DNA from: Phycisphaeraceae bacterium
GTDB taxonomy: Bacteria; Planctomycetota; Phycisphaerae; Phycisphaerales; Phycisphaeraceae
Length of the DNA: 64,000 nucleotides
Reading direction: 5' to 3'
NCBI GenBank assembly: GCA_028284155.1
Contig: JANQSF010000117.1
Location: forward strand, 62,001-126,000
Under the pieces are notes generated by a model, which was not told the origin of the DNA, did no database searches, and worked only from the letters and a program-made list of their open reading frames with translations. Both the position numbers and the translations under genes were made by a program. Shown here in pieces: positions 47,640 through 55,779 of the stretch. Each line of letters opens with the position of its first letter. Position 1 is the stretch's first letter.

Positions 47640-49265
47640 TCACTCGACGCGTTGACGCCGCGCGCGGTACATCTCCCGGTAGTGCATCAAATCGGGACCC
47701 AACTCGCCTGACCCCTCCTCCTGCCATTCGGTCGAGGGCGTGAAAGGGTCGGTCAGGTCGAGGTACTTGCGCGTCTGGTGATCCACGACCAGCGACCAGT
47801 CCACCGCAAACAGCCCGTCAGTGCCCGCGTGTTCAGCAACCATTCGGCCGCGCACAGCAGCCCGTTCAATCGAAGGCGGCTTGACCGTCGCCTGATCGAC
47901 CTCCTCCTGATCGACCAAACGATGGTTCAAGACGCCGGCGCTGTCCAGCGCGTCGAACAGACTCGCCGGGCCGAGTTGGCCGAACCTCCAATCGATCTCG
48001 TGCAATTCCGAATGCAGCCTCTGGACATCGGTCGCCTCGTCGTCACTCAAACCGATCGCCTTGAGCCGTTCGCGCGGCGCTCCAAACCCCCGCGGGGGCG
48101 TGCGCCCCTCCAACAACGACCGAACCGACGGCGACAGGCCTTCGAGCAACTCGTCACGCGACCGACTCGGCACCGGCCGCTCCTTGGCCTGCTTCTCGTA
48201 CTCAGCCAACTGCTCCCAAGTAAACCCGCGATCCTCGACGTGCTGCGTGAACAAGGCGTGTTTGATCGACCAGTCAAGCGACACGGCCGTGTTAGCGACG
48301 TCGGTCTCCAACGCGTCAAGCCAGGTGTTCGCAAGTTCAATCAGGCGCGCCGACCACGAAGGCATGAACGACTCACCTTCGTGTCGCTCCGCCAACGTGA
48401 CGTAATGCCGGACGATGTCGATCGCGGTTCGCCGACGTCGATCGCGGCACACGACGCGGGCTTTGCACGTCGGGTCGGCTGCGAACTGTTGCATCGCCTC
48501 CAACGGCTTGCGCGGCGAGACGCCGACGGCCGGCTTCACGCCGCCATCGATCATCGCCACCGCCAGCGACGTCAGTCCGACCCGCAGCACCGACGCCACG
48601 TCGCTGCGCAGGCTCTCGCCGCACAGCAGATGCAGCCGGTGGTAGCCCCCACCAGCCAACGGCTCTTGCTTGAGGTGCACGATCGCGCGGTTGCGCGTCG
48701 AATCGCCCGACGTGGTCCCGTGCAACGCCGCGACCTTCGGTGAAAGTGAAAACACCGGCGCATACGACCTCGGCTGCAACCCGCCCGCCCCGTTCAGCAC
48801 GACACGCCCCACGAGCAGCGGCGTGATCTGCTTCGTCATGTGCTTCTGTTCGCAACGGTACTGGTAGCTCTCGTGCGAACCCCAGGTCGTGCCCGCGCGG
48901 TAGTCCGTGTTGTTGACATGGATGCGGAACGTGTCGTCGTTGTCTTCGGCGTTGAGCTGTTCCGCGGTGCGCTGAATCATCTGGTCCGCGGCCCGCTCGT
49001 AACGCAACGTCTCCCAGGGGTCGCCCGTCTCCGGCGTCGTCCATTCCGGGTGCGCTCCGGAGTCGATATAGAACCGCGAGCCGTTGCCCAGCCACATGCC
49101 CATGCCGCCCGAGATGCACTGAAGGTGCGTGTACAGCTCGCCAGCCTTCTTGTAGAGACGCTTGGCCACCTCATCATGTGACAACGGTTGGCCGTGCTCG
49201 CCGATGCCGACCGCCGCGTACTCCTTCTCCAGACCCATCAACGACCGGCGTCGGCCGTCCATCAT
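47640..49265 (-). CDS. pafA: Pup ligase PafA-like
   Basis: PafA is a carboxylate-amine ligase (glutamine-synthetase-like fold) that forms an isopeptide bond between the C-terminal Glu of Pup and target lysines using ATP. Visible motifs are MGLEKEYA (Glu13/Glu15, metal), NGSRFYIDSGAHPEWTTPE with catalytic Asp68, TTWGSHESYQY, and SLDWSIKHALF followed by FAVDWSLVV and DLTDPF at the C-terminus. The segment between the first two motifs is short, as in PafA and unlike Dop. Length 541 is slightly above the usual ~480. Its ATG-ATG start overlaps the pup stop by 4 bases. It is the last gene of the ten-gene operon. Confidence 0.9.
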   Translation of the reverse strand: MMDGRRRSLMGLEKEYAAVGIGEHGQPLSHDEVAKRLYKKAGELYTHLQCISGGMGMWLGNGSRFYIDSGAHPEWTTPETGDPWETLRYERAADQMIQRTAEQLNAEDNDDTFRIHVNNTDYRAGTTWGSHESYQYRCEQKHMTKQITPLLVGRVVLNGAGGLQPRSYAPVFSLSPKVAALHGTTSGDSTRNRAIVHLKQEPLAGGGYHRLHLLCGESLRSDVASVLRVGLTSLAVAMIDGGVKPAVGVSPRKPLEAMQQFAADPTCKARVVCRDRRRRTAIDIVRHYVTLAERHEGESFMPSWSARLIELANTWLDALETDVANTAVSLDWSIKHALFTQHVEDRGFTWEQLAEYEKQAKERPVPSRSRDELLEGLSPSVRSLLEGRTPPRGFGAPRERLKAIGLSDDEATDVQRLHSELHEIDWRFGQLGPASLFDALDSAGVLNHRLVDQEEVDQATVKPPSIERAAVRGRMVAEHAGTDGLFAVDWSLVVDHQTRKYLDLTDPFTPSTEWQEEGSGELGPDLMHYREMYRARRQRVE

Positions 49266-49450
49266 TGGCCCCCTTCCTGCCGGGCGCTGGTCGTGAACTC
49301 TTCGGCGTTGGTCGACACCGTGCCCTTGATCGCGTCACGCGACACAGCCAACAGACGGTGCACCGCGCCCACATCCGGCCCGCCGCCGCCCCCGTCGCCC
49401 GCTGCTTGAACCGGGCCGGCCTCGTCCTGTCGTCGCACTTCCTTTTGCAT
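49262..49450 (-). CDS. pup: Pup-like small protein modifier ending in GGQ
   Basis: The 62-residue, Gly/Asp/Gln-rich protein has a C-terminal segment NAEEFTTSARQEGGQ. It mirrors actinobacterial Pup (NAED/EF spaced before a terminal Gly-Gly-Gln). A Gln end must be deamidated by Dop before ligation, consistent with the dop gene upstream. The N-terminal half (DEAGPVQAAGDGGGGGPDV) is low-complexity and probably disordered, as in Pup. AAAGGGA lies ~8 bases before the ATG. Its stop overlaps pafA. It is too short and compositionally biased for homology search to be easy, so the family call rests on the tail and context. Confidence 0.85.
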   Translation of the reverse strand: MQKEVRRQDEAGPVQAAGDGGGGGPDVGAVHRLLAVSRDAIKGTVSTNAEEFTTSARQEGGQ

Positions 49451-49520
49451 GGCGATTCCCTTTCGTATTCGGGGCTTGACGGCCCCTATGTCTATCAAAG
49501 TATCTGACGACGACGCACGC

Positions 49521-49638
49521 CGTAGGGTGGGCCAAGGCTTTGCGCGGCCCACCCATGGGTGATCCTCTTATTCATTCGAGTTCGCGTTTCACACAAGCGC
49601 CAAGTGGTGGGCCGCGCAAAGCCTTGGCCCACCCTACG
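49521..49638. repeat. 33-base perfect inverted repeat within the operon (dop-pup spacer)
   Basis: Arms 49521-49553 and 49606-49638 are exact complements around a 52-base loop (start CGTAGGGTGGGCCAAGGC). It lies in the 208-base gap between the dop stop (49659) and the pup start (49450). In the operon transcript it would form a very stable hairpin. An identical single arm is at 38719-38751, so it is a mobile-type element. It could alter pup-pafA expression by processing or polarity. Confidence 0.85.
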
Positions 49639-49658
49639 TTCCGTGCTTGACCCCACTC

Positions 49659-51236
49659 TCACACCGTCGCCAACACCGTCCCCGACCGATCCGGCGCCGG
49701 CAGCGACGCCAGTCGACGCATCAGGTCCGACAGGTTCCGCGACGACTCGAACACCGGCTCAGCCTCCTGACGTGTGTGACCCAGCGGGTGCGGCAGCGAC
49801 AGTCGGCTGCGCGTCGTGATGCCCGACCGCGGGTCCCACGCGTCGACCTCGATGAAGTCCCAATCCACACGGCGAACATCCGCGCCCGCATCGGCCGCCG
49901 CTCGCAAGACGTGCGCCCGCGTCCACGCCCGCGTGTCGTCCGGCGGGTCGTGCATGAACCGCTCGACCAGCGCATCGTCCACGACCTGCTCGATCAGGCC
50001 GTTGGCCGCGTACACGTTGAACAGCCCGTCTTCGTCGAGCGAGCTGTAAAGGTGATCGAGCATCTTGACCCGCGGCGAATCCCACTCGACACCCGACTCC
50101 GTCGCGACCGTCCCGTCAAGCAGCACGTACTTCGTTACCCAGTCGAGCTTGCCGGTCAGACCGTCGAAATCGCGCGCTTTGAGCTTCTCGAGCACCTCAC
50201 CCCACCGCTCGACGATCAACCGGGCGTGCGGCACGTAGCCGTCGCACTCGCCCGCCTCGACAAACTGCCGGGCCCGCTCGTAAACGACAAGCTGATGCTC
50301 GACGGCCGTAAACCTCCGACGATCCACCAGGCGGGCCGTGGCCTTCAACGACGGGTCGTGACCCCAGGCCTGCAACGCCGTCAGCGGGTCGTCCAGCAGC
50401 AGGTCGGTATCGACGCGCTCCGCTTCGAGCATTGCGAGCAAGACCTGCATGACGCCGACGGTCAGGAACGTCGCCACCGGGCAGAGCGTCGAGTCGAAGA
50501 AGATGGTGTGCAACCGGGCCAGGTCGCCCCGGCTGCCGCACAACGCCTCGTCCCGGCTGTTGACGATCGGCCGATTGAACGTCGTGTGCCGCGCGACGAT
50601 GCGCTCGAAGAAGTCGCCGCGCTGCGTCAGTTGATAAGGCACGGACGGCATGCCGTTTTCCGACCCAGCCTTGCCCTGACCCGAGTAGACGATGCTCGAC
50701 ACCTGGACCGCCGCGAGCCACAGCAGATGCTGCAAGCGGCGATCGAACAGGTCGCTGTACGCCTGTTGGCTGAGCAGGAAGTTCAGGTGGCCGCCGTACG
50801 ACTGCCCCAGCCCGTCGCTGTTGTTGACCAGCACCACGACACTCTGCCCATCGCGCAGCCGAGCGTTCACACGCTTCTGCGCCCGGCGGGCCTGACGCAA
50901 CGCCGCCTGCCAGCAGGCGACGTGGTCGTGCACGTCAAGCGTTTCACAAAGGTTCACCTCGTAGTGCGACAGGTCGACGTAGTAACAGAACCCGTTGCTC
51001 GGCTGATGCTTGCGGCCCCAGTCCTGAGGGTCGTGCGTGGTCGGCGCACTGCTCGTGTTGTTGTTGCCCTGCCAGGGTTGCGTCGGCGTATACCAGTCCG
51101 ACGCCAGCCGGTCGCCCGGCGTCGCTTCGAGTAACAGGCGCGACGCGATGTGACCCGTCCCGTTGGGCGCATCGACACCGCGTACGAAGTTGCCCAGTTC
51201 GGTGTCTTTGCCTGTGACTTTGGGGATGCGTTTCAT
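49659..51236 (-). CDS. dop: Dop-like depupylase/deamidase
   Basis: Dop deamidates the terminal Gln of Pup and removes Pup from substrates; it is a paralogue of PafA. The N-terminal GKDTELGNF (Glu13) is followed by a long insertion (~residues 20-80, the Dop-loop position), then NGFCYYVDLSHYEV with Asp88. The C-terminal half has DPSLKATARLVDRRRFTAVE, GKLDWVTKYVLLDG and DPPDDTRAW, all Dop features. The catalytic-motif HPE is replaced by HYE, a divergence. Length 525. Start ATG 51236 is 8 bases after the ARC stop. Confidence 0.9.
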   Translation of the reverse strand: MKRIPKVTGKDTELGNFVRGVDAPNGTGHIASRLLLEATPGDRLASDWYTPTQPWQGNNNTSSAPTTHDPQDWGRKHQPSNGFCYYVDLSHYEVNLCETLDVHDHVACWQAALRQARRAQKRVNARLRDGQSVVVLVNNSDGLGQSYGGHLNFLLSQQAYSDLFDRRLQHLLWLAAVQVSSIVYSGQGKAGSENGMPSVPYQLTQRGDFFERIVARHTTFNRPIVNSRDEALCGSRGDLARLHTIFFDSTLCPVATFLTVGVMQVLLAMLEAERVDTDLLLDDPLTALQAWGHDPSLKATARLVDRRRFTAVEHQLVVYERARQFVEAGECDGYVPHARLIVERWGEVLEKLKARDFDGLTGKLDWVTKYVLLDGTVATESGVEWDSPRVKMLDHLYSSLDEDGLFNVYAANGLIEQVVDDALVERFMHDPPDDTRAWTRAHVLRAAADAGADVRRVDWDFIEVDAWDPRSGITTRSRLSLPHPLGHTRQEAEPVFESSRNLSDLMRRLASLPAPDRSGTVLATV

Positions 51237-51244
51237 CGTTCAGC

Positions 51245-52915
51245 TCAATCCGGGTCGAGGTACGCGTAAACCGGCGCGGCGGAACGCTGCGGGCGGCGTA
51301 CGGCCGTCACGTCCATGTCCTGCGGCAGGTCGCTTAAGTGGTGGCGGCAGTTGGCGGGCGTCAGCCCTTCCGCGGCCGACGTGAGCTGGCGCATCAGCGC
51401 GTCGGTCACGTCGGCCGATCGCACGCCCTCGTCGCCGACCTGCGCTTCACGCTGGCCGGCCTTGACGCGCGCGTGCTCGACCGCCTTCTCAATCATCGCG
51501 CCGCTGATCAGCTCCGGCCCCAGCACGTCGCGCTGCGAGCCGTCGCGGAATTGCAGCGTCGCCAGCGTCGACTGCCCGTTCGGGCTGTAGACCAGCGACA
51601 CGGCCGAGTCGATGATCTCGTCCCGCGTCGCCATCAGGTCGTCGCCGTGGCCGTTGCGGGCGTACGGCACCTCGGCGTGCAGGTACTTGCCGAAGATCTG
51701 CCGCGCCGCGTCAAGCCCCGGCCGAGGCACGGCGATAATCAGGTCGCCCAAACGACCCGCGCGGAGCAGGGCCGGGTCCATCGCGTCGCGCCGGTTCGTC
51801 GCGGCCAGCAGCCAGACGTTGCCGCGACCGATCATGCCGTCGATCTCGGCGTACAACGCCTGCATCGTCCGGTCGTCGATGCCGCCCGTCCCGCGCACGC
51901 TGCCGATCGAGTCGACCTCGTCGAAGAAGATCACGATCGGCCGATCGGGGTGTCGCTCGCCCGCGTCGTTTGCGTGCTTGAACAAGCGGCGGATATGCGA
52001 CTCGGTCTCGCCGTACCACTTGCTCCGCAACGAGCCGGGCTTGACGTTCATGAAGAACGACTCGCCGTCGCCGTACAACGCGCCCAGCCAATTGGCGATC
52101 GCGCGGGCGATCTTCGTCTTGCCGTTGCCGGGCGGGCCTTCGAGCAACACCGAGCCGGCCTGACGGATGCCGTAACGCCGCGCGATGTCCGGGTGCTTGA
52201 CCTGCAACCGGATGTGGCCGGTCACTTCTTCGATGGCCTCGTCCAGGCCGCCGATCTCGTCGAACGTGTCCGTCGGCGTCTGCTCCATGAACAGGTGCTC
52301 GCCATCGTTGCGCTCGATGCGTTCGAACACCATGTTCAGCGAACGGTCCCATCGGACCAGGTCGCCGTGCTTCAGTTCGTCGTCCGCCAGTCGGCCGGCC
52401 AACTGCACGACGCGTTCCTCGTCGCGATGTCGAACAATCACGCGGCGATCGTCCAGCCGACGGTCGAACTCGGCCGTCTCACCGATCGACTGCGCATCCT
52501 CGGCCGCGGCCCGCACGACGACGGCAGATTCCTTGTCGAGGTAAACGCAATCGCCGATCCGCAGCGCGTCGACATCGACATCGCCCAGCGCGTCCACGAC
52601 GCGGCGTTGGTTTTCGTGCTGCACGACCAGCCGACCGCCCGCCTCGTCCAGCGGCACCTTGCCGACGACGGTGGCCGGCACCCAGGGGTGACCGCGCAGG
52701 CCGCCGAGCACTTGCTCCAACTCGGCGTGCGCCTTGGCTGCCGCGTCGATCTGACGCTTCTGCAACGCGACCTTGGCCATCAGTTGCTCGTCGATCGTCT
52801 CGTTCAGTTCGGGCGCAGCCTCGCGCAGCGACCGCAGAGCGGTCAGTGGTTCGACCGCGCCATTGCCGCCGGGGTGCTCGAGGATGTGTTTCAAGGCCCG
52901 CATGTGGTTACGCAT
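51245..52915 (-). CDS. arc: ARC/Mpa-type AAA ATPase (proteasomal unfoldase)
   Basis: The 556-residue protein has a predicted coiled coil (~40-72), where Pup binds in Mpa. Two OB-like beta domains (~75-205) and one AAA domain follow: Walker A GPPGNGKT 260-267, Walker B IVIFFDEVDSI 327-337, sensor AATNRRD and arginine finger region RAGRLGDL. This is the Mpa/ARC architecture. The C-terminus ends in YAYLDPD, not the terminal Gln-Tyr-Leu that docks Mpa on a 20S core. The ATG at 52915 has AGGAG upstream and overlaps the JAMM gene by 8 bases; the longer frame upstream is less likely. Confidence 0.92.
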   Translation of the reverse strand: MRNHMRALKHILEHPGGNGAVEPLTALRSLREAAPELNETIDEQLMAKVALQKRQIDAAAKAHAELEQVLGGLRGHPWVPATVVGKVPLDEAGGRLVVQHENQRRVVDALGDVDVDALRIGDCVYLDKESAVVVRAAAEDAQSIGETAEFDRRLDDRRVIVRHRDEERVVQLAGRLADDELKHGDLVRWDRSLNMVFERIERNDGEHLFMEQTPTDTFDEIGGLDEAIEEVTGHIRLQVKHPDIARRYGIRQAGSVLLEGPPGNGKTKIARAIANWLGALYGDGESFFMNVKPGSLRSKWYGETESHIRRLFKHANDAGERHPDRPIVIFFDEVDSIGSVRGTGGIDDRTMQALYAEIDGMIGRGNVWLLAATNRRDAMDPALLRAGRLGDLIIAVPRPGLDAARQIFGKYLHAEVPYARNGHGDDLMATRDEIIDSAVSLVYSPNGQSTLATLQFRDGSQRDVLGPELISGAMIEKAVEHARVKAGQREAQVGDEGVRSADVTDALMRQLTSAAEGLTPANCRHHLSDLPQDMDVTAVRRPQRSAAPVYAYLDPD

Positions 52916-53993
52916 GTTGGGCGACTCCTGATGCTGGTTGCGTCGAACGTTCAGCCGACGACGCCGCACCGATGACGTGGAACCCACGCCGCTCGATGCG
53001 GCCGCGTCGCCAGCCGAACATGGGGTAAGTCAATCCGTCCGCGTAGCTGTCGCTGACGACGAGCGCCAGGCTGTACGCTCTGCTGAACACCGTGCGGTGC
53101 AGCAGCGCGTCGTCTTCGGAGAAGAACTCGCCCGAACGCGGGCACTTCATTCGGCTCTCGATCGGACACTGCGAGCACCACGCCCGGGCCGGGTGCGTGT
53201 GCCACCAGCCGAGCATCAACTCGCCCTCGCCGCGCATGCGGACGATGCCGTCGAGCGCGGTCCAGGTCTGCGGCGTGAACGTCAGCTTCGTCGTGCTAGC
53301 CTCGGTGTGCGGAGCGGGCACCTGGTCGGTCACATGCCCGAAAACGCCCCCGTCATCCGCGTCGCGGCAAAGGTGCCCCACCAACACGCCGCCCGTCTCA
53401 TCCGTGCCGGCCCGCTGCAACGCGTCGGCCGTCTCGTCGAGCACACGCTGCGGGACGTAAACCGGCACATCGCCTTCGGCGTGCTCGCCGCACAAGGCCG
53501 CCCCGTCATCCAATTCAACCCGAGACGCCCCACGCAAGGCCAACGTTTGCGTATCCGACTCGACCGCGAACCGCCGACCGGCACGTGGTTTCTCTGACGC
53601 GCGGGCCTGCACGTAGACGAGGTAGCTGAACGACTCGCCCTCCTGCAGGTCGCCGGACTCGACCAGTTTCGAGCCGGCCTTGTGGGCTTGTGTCTTGAAG
53701 TAGTCCAACCCAAACAGCGGCGCGTCGTTCACGTCACCGTCCACGGGCACGCGGAACCCGCTGACGTACGGCTTCTCCAACGTCTCATGCCACACGGCAT
53801 GCGCGTCCAGCGATCCGCTGCCGAGCACGGCCGCTCCTTCAGTGCTTCGACGCACCGCCTCGAACCGCGCGCACTCGGCCGCGGGCAGCCAATCGACGTC
53901 GATCGGCACCTGCCCGACCAACGTCGTCGCGTCCTGCCGGTACACCTCGACGATGACCGTGTGGTCGTGGTTGATGATGGTGGGGTCAGACAC
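52908..53993 (-). CDS. JAMM/MPN-domain isopeptidase
   Basis: The C-terminal half is a JAMM metalloprotease: E199 (DETGGVLVG), H265-x-H267-P (WWHTHPARAW), and S292-x2-D295 (FFSEDDALL), the full zinc site of deubiquitinases. Between HxH and S/D is a Cys-rich insertion (WCSQCPIESRMKC). The N-terminal ~175 residues form a separate unrecognised region. In this operon it would trim or remove the beta-grasp modifier. The start is GTG at 53993 with AGGAG 8 bases before. Its stop overlaps the ARC start, so deconjugase and unfoldase are coupled. Confidence 0.9.
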   Translation of the reverse strand: MSDPTIINHDHTVIVEVYRQDATTLVGQVPIDVDWLPAAECARFEAVRRSTEGAAVLGSGSLDAHAVWHETLEKPYVSGFRVPVDGDVNDAPLFGLDYFKTQAHKAGSKLVESGDLQEGESFSYLVYVQARASEKPRAGRRFAVESDTQTLALRGASRVELDDGAALCGEHAEGDVPVYVPQRVLDETADALQRAGTDETGGVLVGHLCRDADDGGVFGHVTDQVPAPHTEASTTKLTFTPQTWTALDGIVRMRGEGELMLGWWHTHPARAWCSQCPIESRMKCPRSGEFFSEDDALLHRTVFSRAYSLALVVSDSYADGLTYPMFGWRRGRIERRGFHVIGAASSAERSTQPASGVAQHA

Positions 53994-54038
53994 GTGCGCG
54001 TCTCCTGTGTGCTCGATACGGTCGCGCTGCTTCGTTGC

Positions 54039-54314
54039 TCAACCCGCGTCGATCGACGGCTGCAGCATGACCTGGTCCTGGTCGGCCAGCGCGTCGCCGA
54101 CGCGTTCGGCCACGTGCAGGTTGCGGCCTTCGCGTTCGAGCCGGGCCTCCCACACGAGCGGCCGACCGTTCGAGTCGGCGCCCGGCAGGTCCAGGTCGTC
54201 CATCACGTCCTCGAGCATCTGTCCGACGGTCAGGTCGAGGTCGCGGTCGCCGACCGGCACACGGGCCGACTTCTGTCCCGACACGTCACGCACTTGAACA
54301 TTCATGGCCACCAT
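54039..54314 (-). CDS. Ubiquitin-like beta-grasp protein
   Basis: The 91-residue protein fits the ubiquitin fold: strands NVQVRDVSGQ and KSARVPV, helix TVGQMLEDVMDDLDL, then LEREGRNLHVAERVGDALADQDQVMLQP, which parallels the ubiquitin end-half. It ends in IDAG, that is Ala-Gly and not Gly-Gly, with nothing after it, so no C-terminal processing would be needed. It is flanked by the two-repeat gene and the JAMM gene, which together with E1 and E2 suggest it is the conjugated modifier. AAGGAG is 7 bases before the ATG at 54314. Confidence 0.75.
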   Translation of the reverse strand: MVAMNVQVRDVSGQKSARVPVGDRDLDLTVGQMLEDVMDDLDLPGADSNGRPLVWEARLEREGRNLHVAERVGDALADQDQVMLQPSIDAG

Positions 54315-54364
54315 GGCATTGCTCCTTTACAGTTGAATAGGGCCAATTGCGAAACATCACACGG

Positions 54365-55252
54365 TCACGAGGAACGCCCCCGCGCCGCCAGATACGTCGT
54401 CGCCATCTGTTCGTCGATCAACACGTCCAGCGTTCGGCCCACCAATCGGCAGGCCACCGCCAACGCCTCCAGCGCGTCGTCCAACGCGCGTTCTTCGATG
54501 TCGCCGGCGAGCGACACGGCCAAGGCGTAGACCGACTCGTCGCCGTCGCACTCCAATGTGGGTCGAACAAGCCGAACCGCCGCGCCGACCTGCAATAGCA
54601 GCAGCGCGATCGCCTGCTCGCTCGCATCGCTGAGCGGCTCGTCCAACCGCAGCAACTCGACGTCGGCTTCCACGCCGAAGGACGACGTGTGCAACGTCGC
54701 CTTGCGGGCCGACGGCTCGCCGCGGTTGAGGCGGACGGTCACGCCCTCGTCTCGTCGCTTGGGCGACCAGCCCGCGTCGGCCGCGACCGACGCCAGCCGA
54801 TCCAGCCGTGACGACACGTCGTCGCTCGCGTCAAGCCCGTTGGGCTTCGGCGGTTCCTGACCGGCGACCACGTCTCGAACCTCTTCCCACGCCCGCTCAG
54901 CCGTGTCCGCCAACACGCCGCCCCCCCGGGGCGTGAGGCGGACATCGGCGCGGACGATCAACTGATCGACACCGGCCTCGTGGGCGATGCCGAAACGCGC
55001 GTCGCGCAACCGCGTGTTCCAGTCGAGCGCTTTGCTCAACTGCTCGACCGAGCCGTCCGGCTGATCGAGCGCGGCGCGGATGGTCAGCCAATCGTCGCGG
55101 ACCTCGAACCGGGCCGACGCGTCGCCATCTTTCGCATGCGACGCGACCCATGCCGTCGGCCCGACGCGTTTCGCCTGAGGCAGCCAGGCCTGCACGTCGT
55201 GCGCAACGCGCGATCGGCCGACACCGGTTTGTGGCGTGAGCGTCATCGTCAT
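54365..55252 (-). CDS. Two-repeat protein of the ubiquitin/Pup operon, family not recognised
   Basis: The 295-residue protein appears to consist of two similar ~130-residue halves. Each has a helix, paired strands (ARFEVRDDWLTIRAALD in the first; KATLHTSSFGVEADVELL in the second), further strands and a closing helix. The pattern recalls the secretion-chaperone/YbjN fold, but no family can be assigned with confidence. Its ATGA start overlaps the E2 stop by 4 bases, so it is expressed with E2. A chaperone or adaptor for the modifier is a guess from context. Confidence 0.6.
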   Translation of the reverse strand: MTMTLTPQTGVGRSRVAHDVQAWLPQAKRVGPTAWVASHAKDGDASARFEVRDDWLTIRAALDQPDGSVEQLSKALDWNTRLRDARFGIAHEAGVDQLIVRADVRLTPRGGGVLADTAERAWEEVRDVVAGQEPPKPNGLDASDDVSSRLDRLASVAADAGWSPKRRDEGVTVRLNRGEPSARKATLHTSSFGVEADVELLRLDEPLSDASEQAIALLLLQVGAAVRLVRPTLECDGDESVYALAVSLAGDIEERALDDALEALAVACRLVGRTLDVLIDEQMATTYLAARGRSS

Positions 55253-55779
55253 GCCGCACCTCCCGCCTCGACGGGTTGGTCTGCCTGCGCTTGCCACTTC
55301 AGCGGGCGTGGGTCGGTCGGGAACTTGCCGGCGTTCACGTGACGCCGAACGTAGTCGGCCGCGTCGGCGTTCAGGCCGTGCAGCAGTTGGTACTTCTGGT
55401 AGCTAATCAGCGCGTAGAGCGCGTACGCGATCGACACCAGCGACTCGGCCGGTCGCATCTGCAGGCAGATACCCGGGAACCGCACGTTCGGGTGGAACCA
55501 GTTGTGCGGCGACAGGAGCGTCAACGTCGGGAACGGGTCGGCCTGCTTGAGAAAACCGGGGTGGAGCCAGACGCCGACGTCGAATCGGTCGGCCTCCTGC
55601 ACACGGCCAGGACCGACCGAGACCAACCCGGTCGCGTGAAACTTCAGGATGTACCGGTCGGGCGCGCCGCCCTCTAAGGCCGGCCCCGGCTCGACGTCGA
55701 ACAGATCGCTCTGCTGCGCGAGCTGCGTGATCGGCTCCTGCTGCTCCGCCAGGTAATCGAGATAGATCGTGTCAGTCAT
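55249..55779 (-). CDS. E2-like ubiquitin-conjugating enzyme
   Basis: The 176-residue protein has the E2 active-site pattern: HNWFHPNV with the HPN motif at 96-98, and GICL with Cys105, nine residues later. It is preceded by strands (RFDVGVWLHPGF, FPTLTLLSPHNW) and followed by a helix (SLVSIAYALYALIS), as in the UBC fold. It is expected to carry the modifier as a thioester from E1. The ATG at 55779 overlaps the E1 stop by 8 bases, and GGGAG is upstream. The open frame continues upstream but lies inside the E1 gene. Confidence 0.88.
   Translation of the reverse strand: MTDTIYLDYLAEQQEPITQLAQQSDLFDVEPGPALEGGAPDRYILKFHATGLVSVGPGRVQEADRFDVGVWLHPGFLKQADPFPTLTLLSPHNWFHPNVRFPGICLQMRPAESLVSIAYALYALISYQKYQLLHGLNADAADYVRRHVNAGKFPTDPRPLKWQAQADQPVEAGGAA

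Noticed and set aside
49647..52975. Long plus-strand open frames opposite dop and the ARC ATPase
   Set aside because: They are Arg/Val/Asp-rich antisense shadows with no domain motif or Shine-Dalgarno; the minus-strand genes are clearly real.
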